DNA of 11,598 nucleotides from CAKZML01 sp041571575 (GCA_041571575.1 JBFFTZ010000053.1:1-11598), one strand, 5' to 3'; counted from the first letter of the stretch, positions 1 through 6,387 are shown. A program made the numbers and translations. The notes: a model not told the origin generated them from the letters alone.

Positions 1-1
1 G

Positions 2-1096
<1,095 letters not shown>

Positions 1097-1123
1097 GGTC
1101 TAGAGACCTTCGAAAAGAGTATG

Positions 1124-1152
1124 AAAGCGGCGCCTTCGGGCGCCGTTTTTTT
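1124..1152 (+). terminator. Intrinsic terminator of rho
   Basis: A 7-bp perfect GC stem, CGGCGCC (1128-1134) with GGCGCCG (1139-1145), closes on a TTCG tetraloop. It is followed at once by seven T (1146-1152) and preceded by AAA that can extend the stem. It lies about 30 bp after the rho stop codon. A second small palindrome, AAGGTCT-AG-AGACCTT (1095-1110), overlaps the stop but has no T-run. The nucleotidyltransferase gene converges on this hairpin from the other side. In that direction only a poor T-run follows, so two-way termination would be weak. Confidence 0.93.
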
Positions 1153-1177
1153 GTGCGGCCTCGATTGTCCCGCCGCG

Positions 1178-1720
1178 CTACATCAGGCTGGCGTCTTCGC
1201 GTAAGCGATCAATCAGTTCACGCTCAATGCCCTCTGCATCTGCCCAGATTTCAATTTCGTGCCAATTGATTGTCTGTCGTTTTGCAACCATCATCGCCTG
1301 AACACGAGCCTGGGGGTCGTTGCCATGGACAAACCAGGCGAGCCGGTCCATCACACACTGTGTTGGGGTGATGATTCGCAGCGATCCGAAAGTGGTGCTG
1401 AGGGTAATCGTCTCGGACGGCTCAATGTAGCGGTCGCCAAACGACAGCGGCCCGGGCGGGAACTCGAGAAAGAATTGTGATTCGCGATGATAGAAGTCTT
1501 TTCCCCGGGCTTCGAATCCAAGCTGTGCGACGACAGGCGCGATAACCTTGTTGCGTTCAAGGGTGATGAAATCCAGGTCGGTGCTCATGTACTCGTTATC
1601 TGAATACTGAGTCACCGCCCCTCCGCCCCCAAGCACCGCGTGAATACCGTTCTTCTCCAGTGCCTCGGACACGATCACGGCGATTTCCAACAACGGGCTT
1701 TGCGCTGTTATCTTGCTCAT
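1178..1720 (-). CDS. Nucleotidyltransferase-fold protein, DUF6036-like; candidate toxin of a wHTH/NTase pair
   Basis: 180 residues. A glycine-rich turn (GGGGAV, 31-36) is followed by STDLDF (46-51), giving the D48-x-D50 metal-binding pair of the nucleotidyltransferase fold. E86 in FFLEF is a candidate third acidic ligand. The C-terminal half has TPTQCVMDRLAWF (118-130) then HGNDPQ, the pattern I associate with DUF6036-type proteins. Relatives of this fold (MNT, AbiEii, MenT) transfer nucleotides onto RNA or protein, and many act as toxins. The substrate here cannot be read from sequence. Its ATG overlaps the stop of the upstream winged-helix gene (ATGA at 1717-1720), so the two are probably translationally coupled. 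It ends 26 bp from the rho terminator and converges with rho. The fold is fairly certain; the toxin role is inferred from gene arrangement. Confidence 0.8.
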   Translation of the reverse strand: MSKITAQSPLLEIAVIVSEALEKNGIHAVLGGGGAVTQYSDNEYMSTDLDFITLERNKVIAPVVAQLGFEARGKDFYHRESQFFLEFPPGPLSFGDRYIEPSETITLSTTFGSLRIITPTQCVMDRLAWFVHGNDPQARVQAMMVAKRQTINWHEIEIWADAEGIERELIDRLREDASLM

Positions 1721-2070
1721 TCTTCGGCTCGGGCAAGGGCTTTTCCAGTGCGCCTGGGACGCTGACGAGCGCGGAAATACTTGTCCAGGATTTCCTTCGG
1801 TAACGCCTTCAACTCGGCCGCCAGAAACGTTCGCAGTCGTCCGACTGTAGGACTGCGTGGATTGAACTCAAATACCCGCGTGCGACCTACCGTGCGACTG
1901 ATTAGAACCCCCGTCCCCTCAAGCCGGCGCAGCTGGTCTTGCACAATACTGATAGGCATATCATAGGTCCTGGCAATTTGGCTCGCGTATCCGGAGCCGT
2001 AATTTTCAAGAAACAGCAGGGCTGCGGCAGCCGTGCGGGTTCCGAATATTGCATCCAATGCAGGGATCAT
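1717..2070 (-). CDS. Winged-helix (ArsR-like) DNA-binding protein; candidate antitoxin and autorepressor
   Basis: 117 residues. The start FGTRTAAAALLFLENYGSG, then YASQIARTYDMPIS, IVQDQLRRLEGTGVL and the basic wing SRTVGRTRVFEFN, is the winged-helix pattern often found fused to or next to nucleotidyltransferases. The tail (residues 95-117) is rich in Arg and Lys. The ATG at 2068-2070 was chosen because AAGGAG (2078-2083, minus strand) lies 7 bases upstream and because similarity begins there. The frame stays open further upstream, but that part is shadow of the integrase. It overlaps the nucleotidyltransferase gene by 4 bp. Four CCGG-centred repeats lie between its promoter and its ribosome-binding site, so it probably represses its own operon. 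It could also be a plain regulator not linked to toxicity. Confidence 0.82.
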   Translation of the reverse strand: MIPALDAIFGTRTAAAALLFLENYGSGYASQIARTYDMPISIVQDQLRRLEGTGVLISRTVGRTRVFEFNPRSPTVGRLRTFLAAELKALPKEILDKYFRARQRPRRTGKALARAEE

Positions 2071-2087
2071 GGCCTGACTCCTTATCG

Positions 2088-2126
2088 CCGGTAATACCGG
2101 TAATAATACCGGGAATACCGGTAATA
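2088..2126 (-). promoter_or_regulatory. Four-copy CCGG operator array
   Basis: CCGG cores occur at 2088-2091, 2097-2100, 2109-2112 and 2118-2121. The second and fourth sit in identical TACCGGTAATA units containing the palindrome TACCGGTA; the third is TACCGGGAATA and the first CCGGTAAT. Start-to-start spacing is 9, 12 and 9 bp, so copies 1 and 3, and copies 2 and 4, are each 21 bp apart, two helical turns. The array covers the promoter spacer and the predicted transcription start, a position where bound protein would block RNA polymerase. Binding by the adjacent winged-helix protein is inferred. Confidence 0.72.
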
Positions 2127-2130
2127 GCAA
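2103..2130 (-). promoter_or_regulatory. Predicted sigma70 promoter of the wHTH/NTase operon
   Basis: On the minus strand, TTGCTA (2130-2125, 4 of 6 matches to the -35 consensus) is separated by 16 bp from TATTAT (2108-2103, 5 of 6 matches to the -10). Transcription would start near 2096, just before the AAGGAG ribosome-binding site. Two of the four CCGG repeats fall inside the spacer. Confidence 0.6.
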
Positions 2131-2186
2131 GTCAGTCGATTCGTCCAGTCGAATCTCACTTACCCGTGGCGTCTGCCCGGCAGTGA

Positions 2187-2920
2187 TCATGGGTCCAGCG
2201 GGCTCTTCACACCCGCCGCGCCGCGCCGGATCACGTGGGTGTAGATCATGGTGGTGGACACGTCCTTGTGACCGAGCAGTTCCTGGATGGTTCGAATATC
2301 CGCCCCGGATTCCAGCAAGTGGGTCGCGAAACAATGTCGCAGTGTGTGGGTGCCCACTCGTCGTGTAATCCCCGCATCCTGTGCCGCACGCCGTATGGCC
2401 TTCTGGGTGGTGGTCGGCGAGACATGGTATCGCCTGACGGTCCCGCATTCCGGATCTGGCGACAGCCGGGCAGAGGGGAACACGTATTGCCAGGCCCACT
2501 CCCGGGCGGCCCGCTGGTATTTGCGTGACAGGGCATAGGGAAGCCACACCTCGCCATGGCCCCGCTGCACATCCCAGTGATGTAATTCGCGAACCCGTTC
2601 AAGCTGGCGCTGCAGCGGTTCAATTATCCTGTCCGGCAAGATAGTTGCCCGGTCCTTGTTGCCCTTGCCCGAACGCACGATTATTTGCTTGTAGTTGAAA
2701 TCCAGGTCGCCGACCCGAAGCCGAAGGGCTTCAATCTGGCGCATGCCAGAGCCATAGATCAATTCGGCAATCAGTCGCTGAACACCACGCATTTGTGCGA
2801 ACAAGAGCCTGACTTCTTCCCGGGAGAGCACAGTGGGTACATGGCGCTGACGCTTTGCGCGTATCACGTTTTCCATCCATGGAAGCTCCTGCCCCAGCAC
2901 CTCCCGGTAGACAAACAACA
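2187..2920 (-). pseudogene. intI: Integron integrase IntI, 5'-truncated, catalytic domain intact
   Basis: About 243 residues of a tyrosine recombinase of the integron class. All catalytic residues are present (numbered from TTG at 2918): R60 in GSGMR, K85/K88 in SGKGNKDR, H191 and R194 in HTLRH, H217 in LLGHKD and nucleophile Y226 in TMIYTH. The integron-specific insert is clear (ALSRKYQRAAREWAWQYVFP, residues 129-148, then RRYHVS), which separates it from XerC/XerD. The ending GVKSPLDP is also IntI-like. Similarity starts abruptly at LLFVYREVL, about residue 85 of a normal roughly 320-340 residue IntI, so most of the N-terminal SAM-like DNA-binding domain is missing. The break coincides with an inverted-repeat element starting at 2919. 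No proper start codon remains. An internal ATG (2876-2874) has AGGAG 9 bases upstream and could give a catalytic-domain fragment. Normal attI recombination is probably lost. Confidence 0.9.
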
Positions 2921-3014
2921 GGGAAAAATCGGGGAAAAATCGGGGTCGAACCGAGGTTACGGGCAGCTTGCCAGGGACGAGTTAAAATCTCGGTCTGACC
3001 CCAGTTTTTCTCTG
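2919..3014. repeat. Inverted-repeat element A, at the broken end of intI
   Basis: A 96-bp palindromic element. The left end reads CAGGGAAAAATC then GGGGTCGAACCGAG (2942-2955). The right end reads CTCGGTCTGACCCC (2989-3002) then AGTTTTTCTCTG. The arms match at most positions over about 26 bp once an 11-bp tandem duplication in the left arm (AAAAATCGGGG twice, 2924-2945) is allowed for. Without the duplication the element is about 85 bp, close to element B. Integrase similarity stops exactly at its left edge. The following 3015-3066 contains TATACT but no convincing promoter or gene. Confidence 0.75.
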
Positions 3015-3066
3015 GCCGTTCTATACTAAGAAGTAGCTATTTGGTCTGTTCGGGTAGCACCTTGCG

Positions 3067-3175
3067 CTCTAACTACGCCATGCAGCGAACGGGTTTCGAT
3101 AAAGTGCTGGGCCGCGGGCGAACAACGTCAGCGCTCGTTCAAGTGTCGCGCCGTCGCTGATGGCGGGCGTTAGGC
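3067..3175 (+). other. attC: attC recombination site (attC1)
   Basis: 109 bp. The right box is GTTAGGC (3169-3175), matching the GTTRRRY consensus; the left box is CTCTAAC (3067-3073). Inside them CGCCAT-G-CAGCG (from 3076) pairs with CGCTGATGGCG on the right. The left arm has one extra G interrupting an otherwise perfect 11-bp pairing, the extrahelical base expected of attC. The boxes are separated from the inner pairing by 2-3 unpaired bases. The left box has no visible cassette start that matches it, so the cassette to its left seems lost. Confidence 0.85.
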
Positions 3176-3214
3176 GCTGCGGAACCACCGCCGCGGAATC
3201 CACAGGGACTTGCC

Positions 3215-4096
3215 ATGAGTGAGCTCAATATGCACGTACCCGGGAAGAGCACTCTCGAGCCGCTCGTCGAGCCCGGGTGGCTGGAGGAGCATCTTGGTGA
3301 TCCCGACCTACGCGTAGTGGACGCAACCGTACAGGTCAAGCTCTGGCCGTTTCCGCGCATCACGAGCGGTCGGCGCGGGTTCAAGCGGAGCCACATCCCA
3401 GGCGCGGCGTTTGCAGACCTCCTGGAAATCTCGGACCCAAACGCGCCTTCCCACACGTTCACGATGCCAAGCGCGGAGCGGTTCGCCGAGTACATGGGCC
3501 GCCTTGGCATCGGAGACGGCGTACGCGTCGTGCTCTACGACGGGCGGGAGAATATGTGGGCCGCACGGTTGTGGTGGATGCTCCGCACGTTCGGGTTCGA
3601 CGACGCGGCGGTCCTCAACGGCGGCCTGACGGCCTGGCGGCTCGAGGACCGACCGATCACCTCGAAGCCGTGCGTATACCCGTCTGCTACGTTCACCCCG
3701 CACCTCCGACCGGAACTCATCGTCAGCAAAGAGGAGGTCCTGACTGCGATGGAGGACACGGACACGTGCATCGTGAGTGCGCTGGGCCGCCGCCAACATC
3801 GCGGTGAGCGCAACGAGTACGGGCGGCGTGGGCACATACCCGGTGCAAAAAACGTGACTGCATGGCAGATTCTGGACCGCAAGACCGCGCGCTATCGCCC
3901 GATGGAAGAGCTGCGAGAGCTGTTCCTCCCGATGCTGGAGGCCCAGCGGGTTATCACTTACTGCGGCGGTGGCGTTGCCGCGTCGAGTGATGCGTTTGTC
4001 CTGCACTTGCTCGGGCATCGGAACGTGGCAGTTTACGACGGAGGGCTCATCGAATGGTGTGCAGACCGCGACCTGCCCCTTGAGCTGGGGGAATGA
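3215..4096 (+). CDS. Two-domain rhodanese-type sulfurtransferase
   Basis: 293 residues, the usual size of the thiosulfate/3-mercaptopyruvate sulfurtransferase family. These enzymes move sulfane sulfur to cyanide or thiols through a cysteine persulfide. The N-terminal domain (about 18-146) has LRVVDATV, SHIPGAAFADL and YDGRENMWAARLWWML. Its position equivalent to the active cysteine is not Cys, so it should be inactive, as is usual. The C-terminal domain (about 168-290) has GHIPGAKNV and the active loop YCGGGVAAS with nucleophile C250. The CGGG loop gives no safe choice between sulfur donors. ATG 3215 has AGGGA 6 bases upstream; ATG 3230 is less likely. It starts 40 bp after attC1, in the normal position for a cassette gene. 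No intact attC follows; element B is found there instead. No signal peptide is seen, so it is probably cytoplasmic. Confidence 0.9.
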   Translation: MSELNMHVPGKSTLEPLVEPGWLEEHLGDPDLRVVDATVQVKLWPFPRITSGRRGFKRSHIPGAAFADLLEISDPNAPSHTFTMPSAERFAEYMGRLGIGDGVRVVLYDGRENMWAARLWWMLRTFGFDDAAVLNGGLTAWRLEDRPITSKPCVYPSATFTPHLRPELIVSKEEVLTAMEDTDTCIVSALGRRQHRGERNEYGRRGHIPGAKNVTAWQILDRKTARYRPMEELRELFLPMLEAQRVITYCGGGVAASSDAFVLHLLGHRNVAVYDGGLIEWCADRDLPLELGE

Positions 4097-4115
4097 CACT
4101 CCGACGCACGCCGCC

Positions 4116-4202
4116 TGAAGAATCGGGGTCGAACCGCAATTACCAAATAATTGAGTCGAGTTTATTGGCGCGCCAAAAAATGAGGTCTGAACCCTATTTT
4201 CA
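4116..4202. repeat. Inverted-repeat element B
   Basis: An 87-bp element starting 20 bp after the sulfurtransferase stop. The left arm TGAAGAATCGGGGTCGAACC (4116-4135) is an imperfect inverted match to the right arm GGTCTGAACCCTATTTTCA (4184-4202). The left arm continues into GCAATTACC, shared with copies C and D. The centre holds the perfect palindrome TTGGCGCGCCAA (4165-4176). No reading frame is present. It lies where the attC of the sulfurtransferase cassette would be expected. The right arm ends 14 bp before the start codon of the next gene and could affect its expression. Confidence 0.72.
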
Positions 4203-4216
4203 TTTTGGGGAATGCC

Positions 4217-4936
4217 ATGTCAGTGAAGACGGTAAGTGAGAAGGAAGCTCAAAAGGTAACGGGTCGCCAGTGGGCGAGGCTGCTTGCGGTGTATCTCCTG
4301 GTCCCGTTGATTTTATTGATATGCGGTGGGGACGTCGGTTGGAGCCAGGCATGGCTCTATTCCCTGCTGTTCCTTGGCGCTGCAATCGGGGGGCGCATAT
4401 GGGCGGAAAAGCGACATCCCGGATTGACCGCCGAACGACAAAATATTGAAAGTGTCCAGGATGCAAAAGCCTGGGACAAAGTGCTGGCTCCACTGATGGC
4501 GGGCAGTGTCGTGTTCCCACTGGTCATCGTGGCGGGGCTGGATCACCGCTATAACTGGTCCCCCGAATTTCCGCCATGGCTCATCGTGATTGGCTTCGTT
4601 TTAATCACGCTCGGATACGCTTTCGCGGCATGGGCATTGGCGGAGAACCGCTTTTTCTCCAGCGTGGTGCGTATTCAGACGGATCGGGGGCATTCGGTGT
4701 GTGACACCGGTCCGTACCGCCTTGTGAGGCATCCGGGTTATGCCGGAAGTATTCTTCCGCTGTTCGGTATCGTGCTTGCACTGGGTTCGGTTTGGACGCT
4801 GATTCCCGCGGCGGTGGCATTGGTCATCACGGTGATCAGAACCGTACTTGAAGACCAGGCTTTGCAGGAAGAGCTGCCGGGTTATAGGGACTATGCACGG
4901 CGGGTACGCTTTCGCTTGATTCCAGGGATATACTGA
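4217..4936 (+). CDS. Isoprenylcysteine carboxyl methyltransferase (ICMT)-family membrane protein
   Basis: 239 residues with about five membrane segments (roughly 20-37, 45-60, 92-108, 121-142, 176-207). The family signature is in the C-terminal half: TGPYRLVRHPGYAG (164-177), E212-D213 in LEDQALQEEL, and LPGYRDYARRV (220-230), which form the S-adenosylmethionine site in ICMT and PEMT-like enzymes. Bacterial members methylate small or lipid-like substrates at the inner membrane; the substrate here is unknown. ATG 4217 is preferred, with TGGGGA 5 bases upstream, over an in-frame TTG at 4205 that lies on the element B edge. The gene lies between inverted-repeat copies B and C, without an intact attC on either side, so whether it is a cassette is unclear. 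Confidence 0.85.
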   Translation: MSVKTVSEKEAQKVTGRQWARLLAVYLLVPLILLICGGDVGWSQAWLYSLLFLGAAIGGRIWAEKRHPGLTAERQNIESVQDAKAWDKVLAPLMAGSVVFPLVIVAGLDHRYNWSPEFPPWLIVIGFVLITLGYAFAAWALAENRFFSSVVRIQTDRGHSVCDTGPYRLVRHPGYAGSILPLFGIVLALGSVWTLIPAAVALVITVIRTVLEDQALQEELPGYRDYARRVRFRLIPGIY

Positions 4937-4944
4937 GGCTAAGA

Positions 4945-4966
4945 GGGGCTCGAACCGCAATTAACC
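4945..4966 (+). repeat. Partial inverted-repeat element C (left arm only)
   Basis: GGGGCTCGAACCGCAATTA, 9 bases after the methyltransferase stop codon, matches the left arm of element B with one or two changes, including the CCGCAATTA extension. I find no right arm before 5028, where the csaA cassette begins, so it may have been lost when the cassettes moved or decayed. The remainder to 5027 shows no gene. Confidence 0.6.
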
Positions 4967-5027
4967 ATCGAATCCTGGATAGGAGCGGAGGCGTAGTTAT
5001 TAAATTCACGCACCACGATAAATACTG

Positions 5028-5034
5028 GTTATGC
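5028..5034 (+). other. Half attC: R' box GTTATGC bordering the csaA cassette
   Basis: GTTATGC is the exact reverse complement of GCATAAC at the far end of the csaA unit (5391-5397). In an integron the last six bases of the right box start the downstream cassette, and they should pair with that cassette's own left box. The match therefore fixes the csaA cassette start at 5029. I could not find the left half of the attC that should precede it. Confidence 0.65.
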
Positions 5035-5452
5035 CTGTGAATTGATCAAGGTTAAATATGGAATATATTGATTGGAGTGACTTTCAAAAAGTCGATATCC
5101 GTGTCGGAACAATTATTGAGGTCGAAGATTTCCCCGAAGCTCGCCGACCTGCTTATATCCTGATGGTAGATTTTGGGTCAGAACTTGGCGTGAAAAAATC
5201 TAGCGCACAAATTACTGACCTATACACAAAAGAGTCTCTGTTAGGAAAACAGGTGTTGGCGGTAGTAAACTTTCCACCAAAACAAATAGGTCCAATCATG
5301 TCGGAATGTCTGGTAACTGGGCTGCATTGTGCGGACGGTTCAGTAGTGCTTTCAGCAGTCGATATGGAGCTGCCTAATGGGGCTAGATTGGCATAACAAG
5401 CAACTGCAGCAGATCATATACGCTGCGCTTCAATTGCCCCCTGAGTTGAGCG
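5029..5452 (+). mobile_element. Integron gene cassette carrying csaA (424 bp)
   Basis: The unit runs from the cut point in G|TTATGC (5028/5029) to the cut point in G|TTAGGC (5452/5453). It holds one gene and a complete attC. The complementary GTTATGC and GCATAAC boxes at its ends are what an excised circular cassette would bring together. Base composition is more AT-rich than in rho or the flanking genes. Confidence 0.72.
5058..5396 (+). CDS. csaA: CsaA-like tRNA-binding-domain protein
   Basis: 112 residues, the full length of the CsaA family. The whole protein is one OB-fold tRNA-binding domain like that of EMAP-II and the MetRS C-terminal domain. Landmarks are VDIRVGTIIEVEDFPEARRP (12-31), LMVDFGSELGVKKSSAQIT (35-53), GKQVLAVVNFPPKQIG (63-78), MSECLVTG and the PNGARL ending. 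CsaA proteins are dimers reported to bind tRNA and to have chaperone or secretion-related activity; the exact role here is unknown. ATG 5058 has CAAGG 6-7 bases upstream. The stop codon is embedded in the left box of attC2 (GCATAAC), a compact arrangement typical of cassettes. It is visibly more AT-rich than rho, consistent with transfer. No promoter is apparent within the cassette. Confidence 0.93.
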   Translation: MEYIDWSDFQKVDIRVGTIIEVEDFPEARRPAYILMVDFGSELGVKKSSAQITDLYTKESLLGKQVLAVVNFPPKQIGPIMSECLVTGLHCADGSVVLSAVDMELPNGARLA

Positions 5453-5458
5453 TTAGGC
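5391..5458 (+). other. attC: attC recombination site (attC2) of the csaA cassette
   Basis: 68 bp. The left box is GCATAAC (5391-5397) and the right box GTTAGGC (5452-5458). The inner pairing is CAACT-G-CAG (5401-5409) with CTGAGTTG (5441-5448), with the same single extra G in the left arm as attC1. Three unpaired bases lie between box and inner stem on each side (AAG and AGC). The short central loop gives a compact site. The box/spacer/extrahelical-base arrangement is specific enough to exclude a chance palindrome. Confidence 0.88.
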
Positions 5459-5498
5459 ATCAAGTTAAAAAATTATGAATATTTAAGGTGATTTACCA

Positions 5499-5912
5499 AT
5501 GGCGCAATTATCCGAATACGAAGTAAATATAAAAATAAAACTTAGTGCGTTATGGGCGTCCGTGATGTCTTTGTATATTTATTGTGACTACTTCGAACTA
5601 TACACGCCGAATAAATTACAAAGCATGATAGACGGCACGACTCGCTTCGGTGCGGGTGATCAAGGTGTATTGCTCGGTTTATCAGCAATAGTGCTGGTAA
5701 CAAGTCTGATGATCTGCTTATCCATACTATTACCTCCAGTTATTAATAGAGTCTTAAATATTCTTGTCGGGTTAATAATGACCCTGATGCTAGGTTTTCT
5801 TGCCTATGTAGCCGGGTGGTATTTTTATAAGATGTATGCAGCAGTTGAAGCTCTTTTAACGTTGTTAATTGCCTGGCTCGCATGGAAATGGCCCAAAACG
5901 TCAAATGCATAA
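5499..5912 (+). CDS. Small four-helix membrane protein, DUF6326-like
   Basis: 137 residues with a short soluble N-terminus and four predicted membrane helices (about 15-33, 56-78, 80-105 and 112-130). The start SEYEVNIKIKLSALWASVMSLYIYCDYFELY and the ending WLAWKWP resemble the uncharacterised DUF6326 family as I recall it; no function is known. ATG 5499 is preceded by AAGGTGA at good distance. It lies 40 bp after attC2, the normal position for a cassette gene. Its stop lies inside a GCATAAC box (5907-5913), exactly as for csaA. It is AT-rich like csaA, which suggests a shared or similar donor. It is an integral membrane protein and carries no charged or catalytic motif that hints at activity. 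Confidence 0.8.
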   Translation: MAQLSEYEVNIKIKLSALWASVMSLYIYCDYFELYTPNKLQSMIDGTTRFGAGDQGVLLGLSAIVLVTSLMICLSILLPPVINRVLNILVGLIMTLMLGFLAYVAGWYFYKMYAAVEALLTLLIAWLAWKWPKTSNA

Positions 5913-5913
5913 C
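5907..5913 (+). other. Remnant left box of a broken attC
   Basis: GCATAAC overlaps the stop codon of the DUF6326-like gene in the same register as the csaA stop in attC2. No matching GTTRRRY box or inner pairing follows. Inverted-repeat copy D begins 18 bp later (5931). The site looks truncated, which would fix this cassette in place. Confidence 0.5.
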
Positions 5914-5930
5914 TGAGGCGTTTAAAAGAA

Positions 5931-5971
5931 TTAGGGTCGAACCGCAATGTCCGATAATTCACATTGCCCCT
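5931..5971. repeat. Partial inverted-repeat element D
   Basis: TTAGGGTCGAACCGCAAT (5931-5948) matches the left arm of elements B and C. It forms its own hairpin, GCAATGT (5944-5950) with ACATTGC (5961-5967), and AGGG and CCCT flank this. The GGTCTGACCC-type right arm of A and B is absent. No T-run follows, so I do not call it a terminator. Confidence 0.58.
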
Positions 5972-6029
5972 GGCGGCTGTCCGCTATTCTCGGTAATTAT
6001 TCTTCCTGTACAGGCTAAGAGAGTATGTG

Positions 6030-6356
6030 ATGATTCCTGTTGTTCAATCCCTGCTTGCCGATCACCGGCCAGAGTGCGGCGAAACGGTCGATGAAATTGC
6101 GGCAGGCGCATCATTCCGGTTGGAGTACATCGCCTCCCATGGCAAGCCTAGCCCAAACGGCTTCTGGTATGACCAGGACAGGCCGGAGTGGGTGCTTCTC
6201 ATGCAGGGCCATTCAGTGCTTGAATTCGAGGAAGGAAGTCTCGAGCTCAAAGCGGGAGATTCCCTGCTGATCCCCGCGGGAATGCGCCATCGGGTAGCCA
6301 GCGCCAGCGCCGATGCAACCTGGGTGGCGTTGCACTTTGATAAAGAGGATAAATAG
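6030..6356 (+). CDS. Small single-domain cupin protein
   Basis: 108 residues, nearly all one beta-barrel cupin domain. Motif 1 is degenerate (RPEWVLLMQGHSVLEF, 51-66, with E53 where a metal-binding His pair is usual). Motif 2 is AGDSLLIPAGMRHRV (75-89) with H87. The insert SHGKPSPNGFWYDQDRPEW is shared by a family of small cupins of unknown function. With so few metal ligands, enzymatic activity is uncertain; binding of a small molecule is possible. ATG 6030 has AAGAGAG 6 bases upstream; GTG 6027 is a weaker alternative. It follows inverted-repeat copy D and lies 31 bp before the acetyltransferase, so the two may share a transcript. The frame stays open into a degenerate repeat at the stop codon. 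Confidence 0.82.
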   Translation: MIPVVQSLLADHRPECGETVDEIAAGASFRLEYIASHGKPSPNGFWYDQDRPEWVLLMQGHSVLEFEEGSLELKAGDSLLIPAGMRHRVASASADATWVALHFDKEDK

Positions 6357-6372
6357 GCTCGAAGCTCAATTA
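6356..6372 (+). repeat. Possible degenerate copy of the inverted-repeat arm
   Basis: GGCTCGAAGCTCAATTA starts at the last base of the cupin stop codon. It resembles the GGGGCTCGAACCGCAATTA of copy C but has several changes and no right arm. It is listed because of its position just behind a stop codon, as for B, C and D; by itself it could be chance. Confidence 0.3.
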
Positions 6373-6387
6373 TATGGACCATGTGCC

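Noticed and set aside
1717..2547. A 276-codon minus-strand frame that extends the winged-helix gene upstream
   Set aside because: The extra N-terminal part lies out of frame over the integrase gene and shows no domain; the ATG at 2070 has a strong AAGGAG and all similarity begins there.
3308..4099. Long minus-strand open frame opposite the sulfurtransferase
   Set aside because: Low-complexity Arg/Val/Pro-rich shadow of a GC-rich gene with clear rhodanese motifs on the plus strand.
4165..4176. TTGGCGCGCCAA as an intrinsic terminator
   Set aside because: No loop and followed by A, not T, on the plus strand; on the minus strand the T-run precedes the hairpin.
4205..4216. TTG at 4205 as the start of the methyltransferase
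   Set aside because: Only four more residues, not hydrophobic or conserved, and lies on the element B edge; ATG 4217 has a closer Shine-Dalgarno-like sequence.
5051..5057. GTTAAAT just before csaA as an attC right box
   Set aside because: It fits GTTRRRY but no matching left box exists; GTTATGC at 5028 exactly complements the box at the far end of the cassette.
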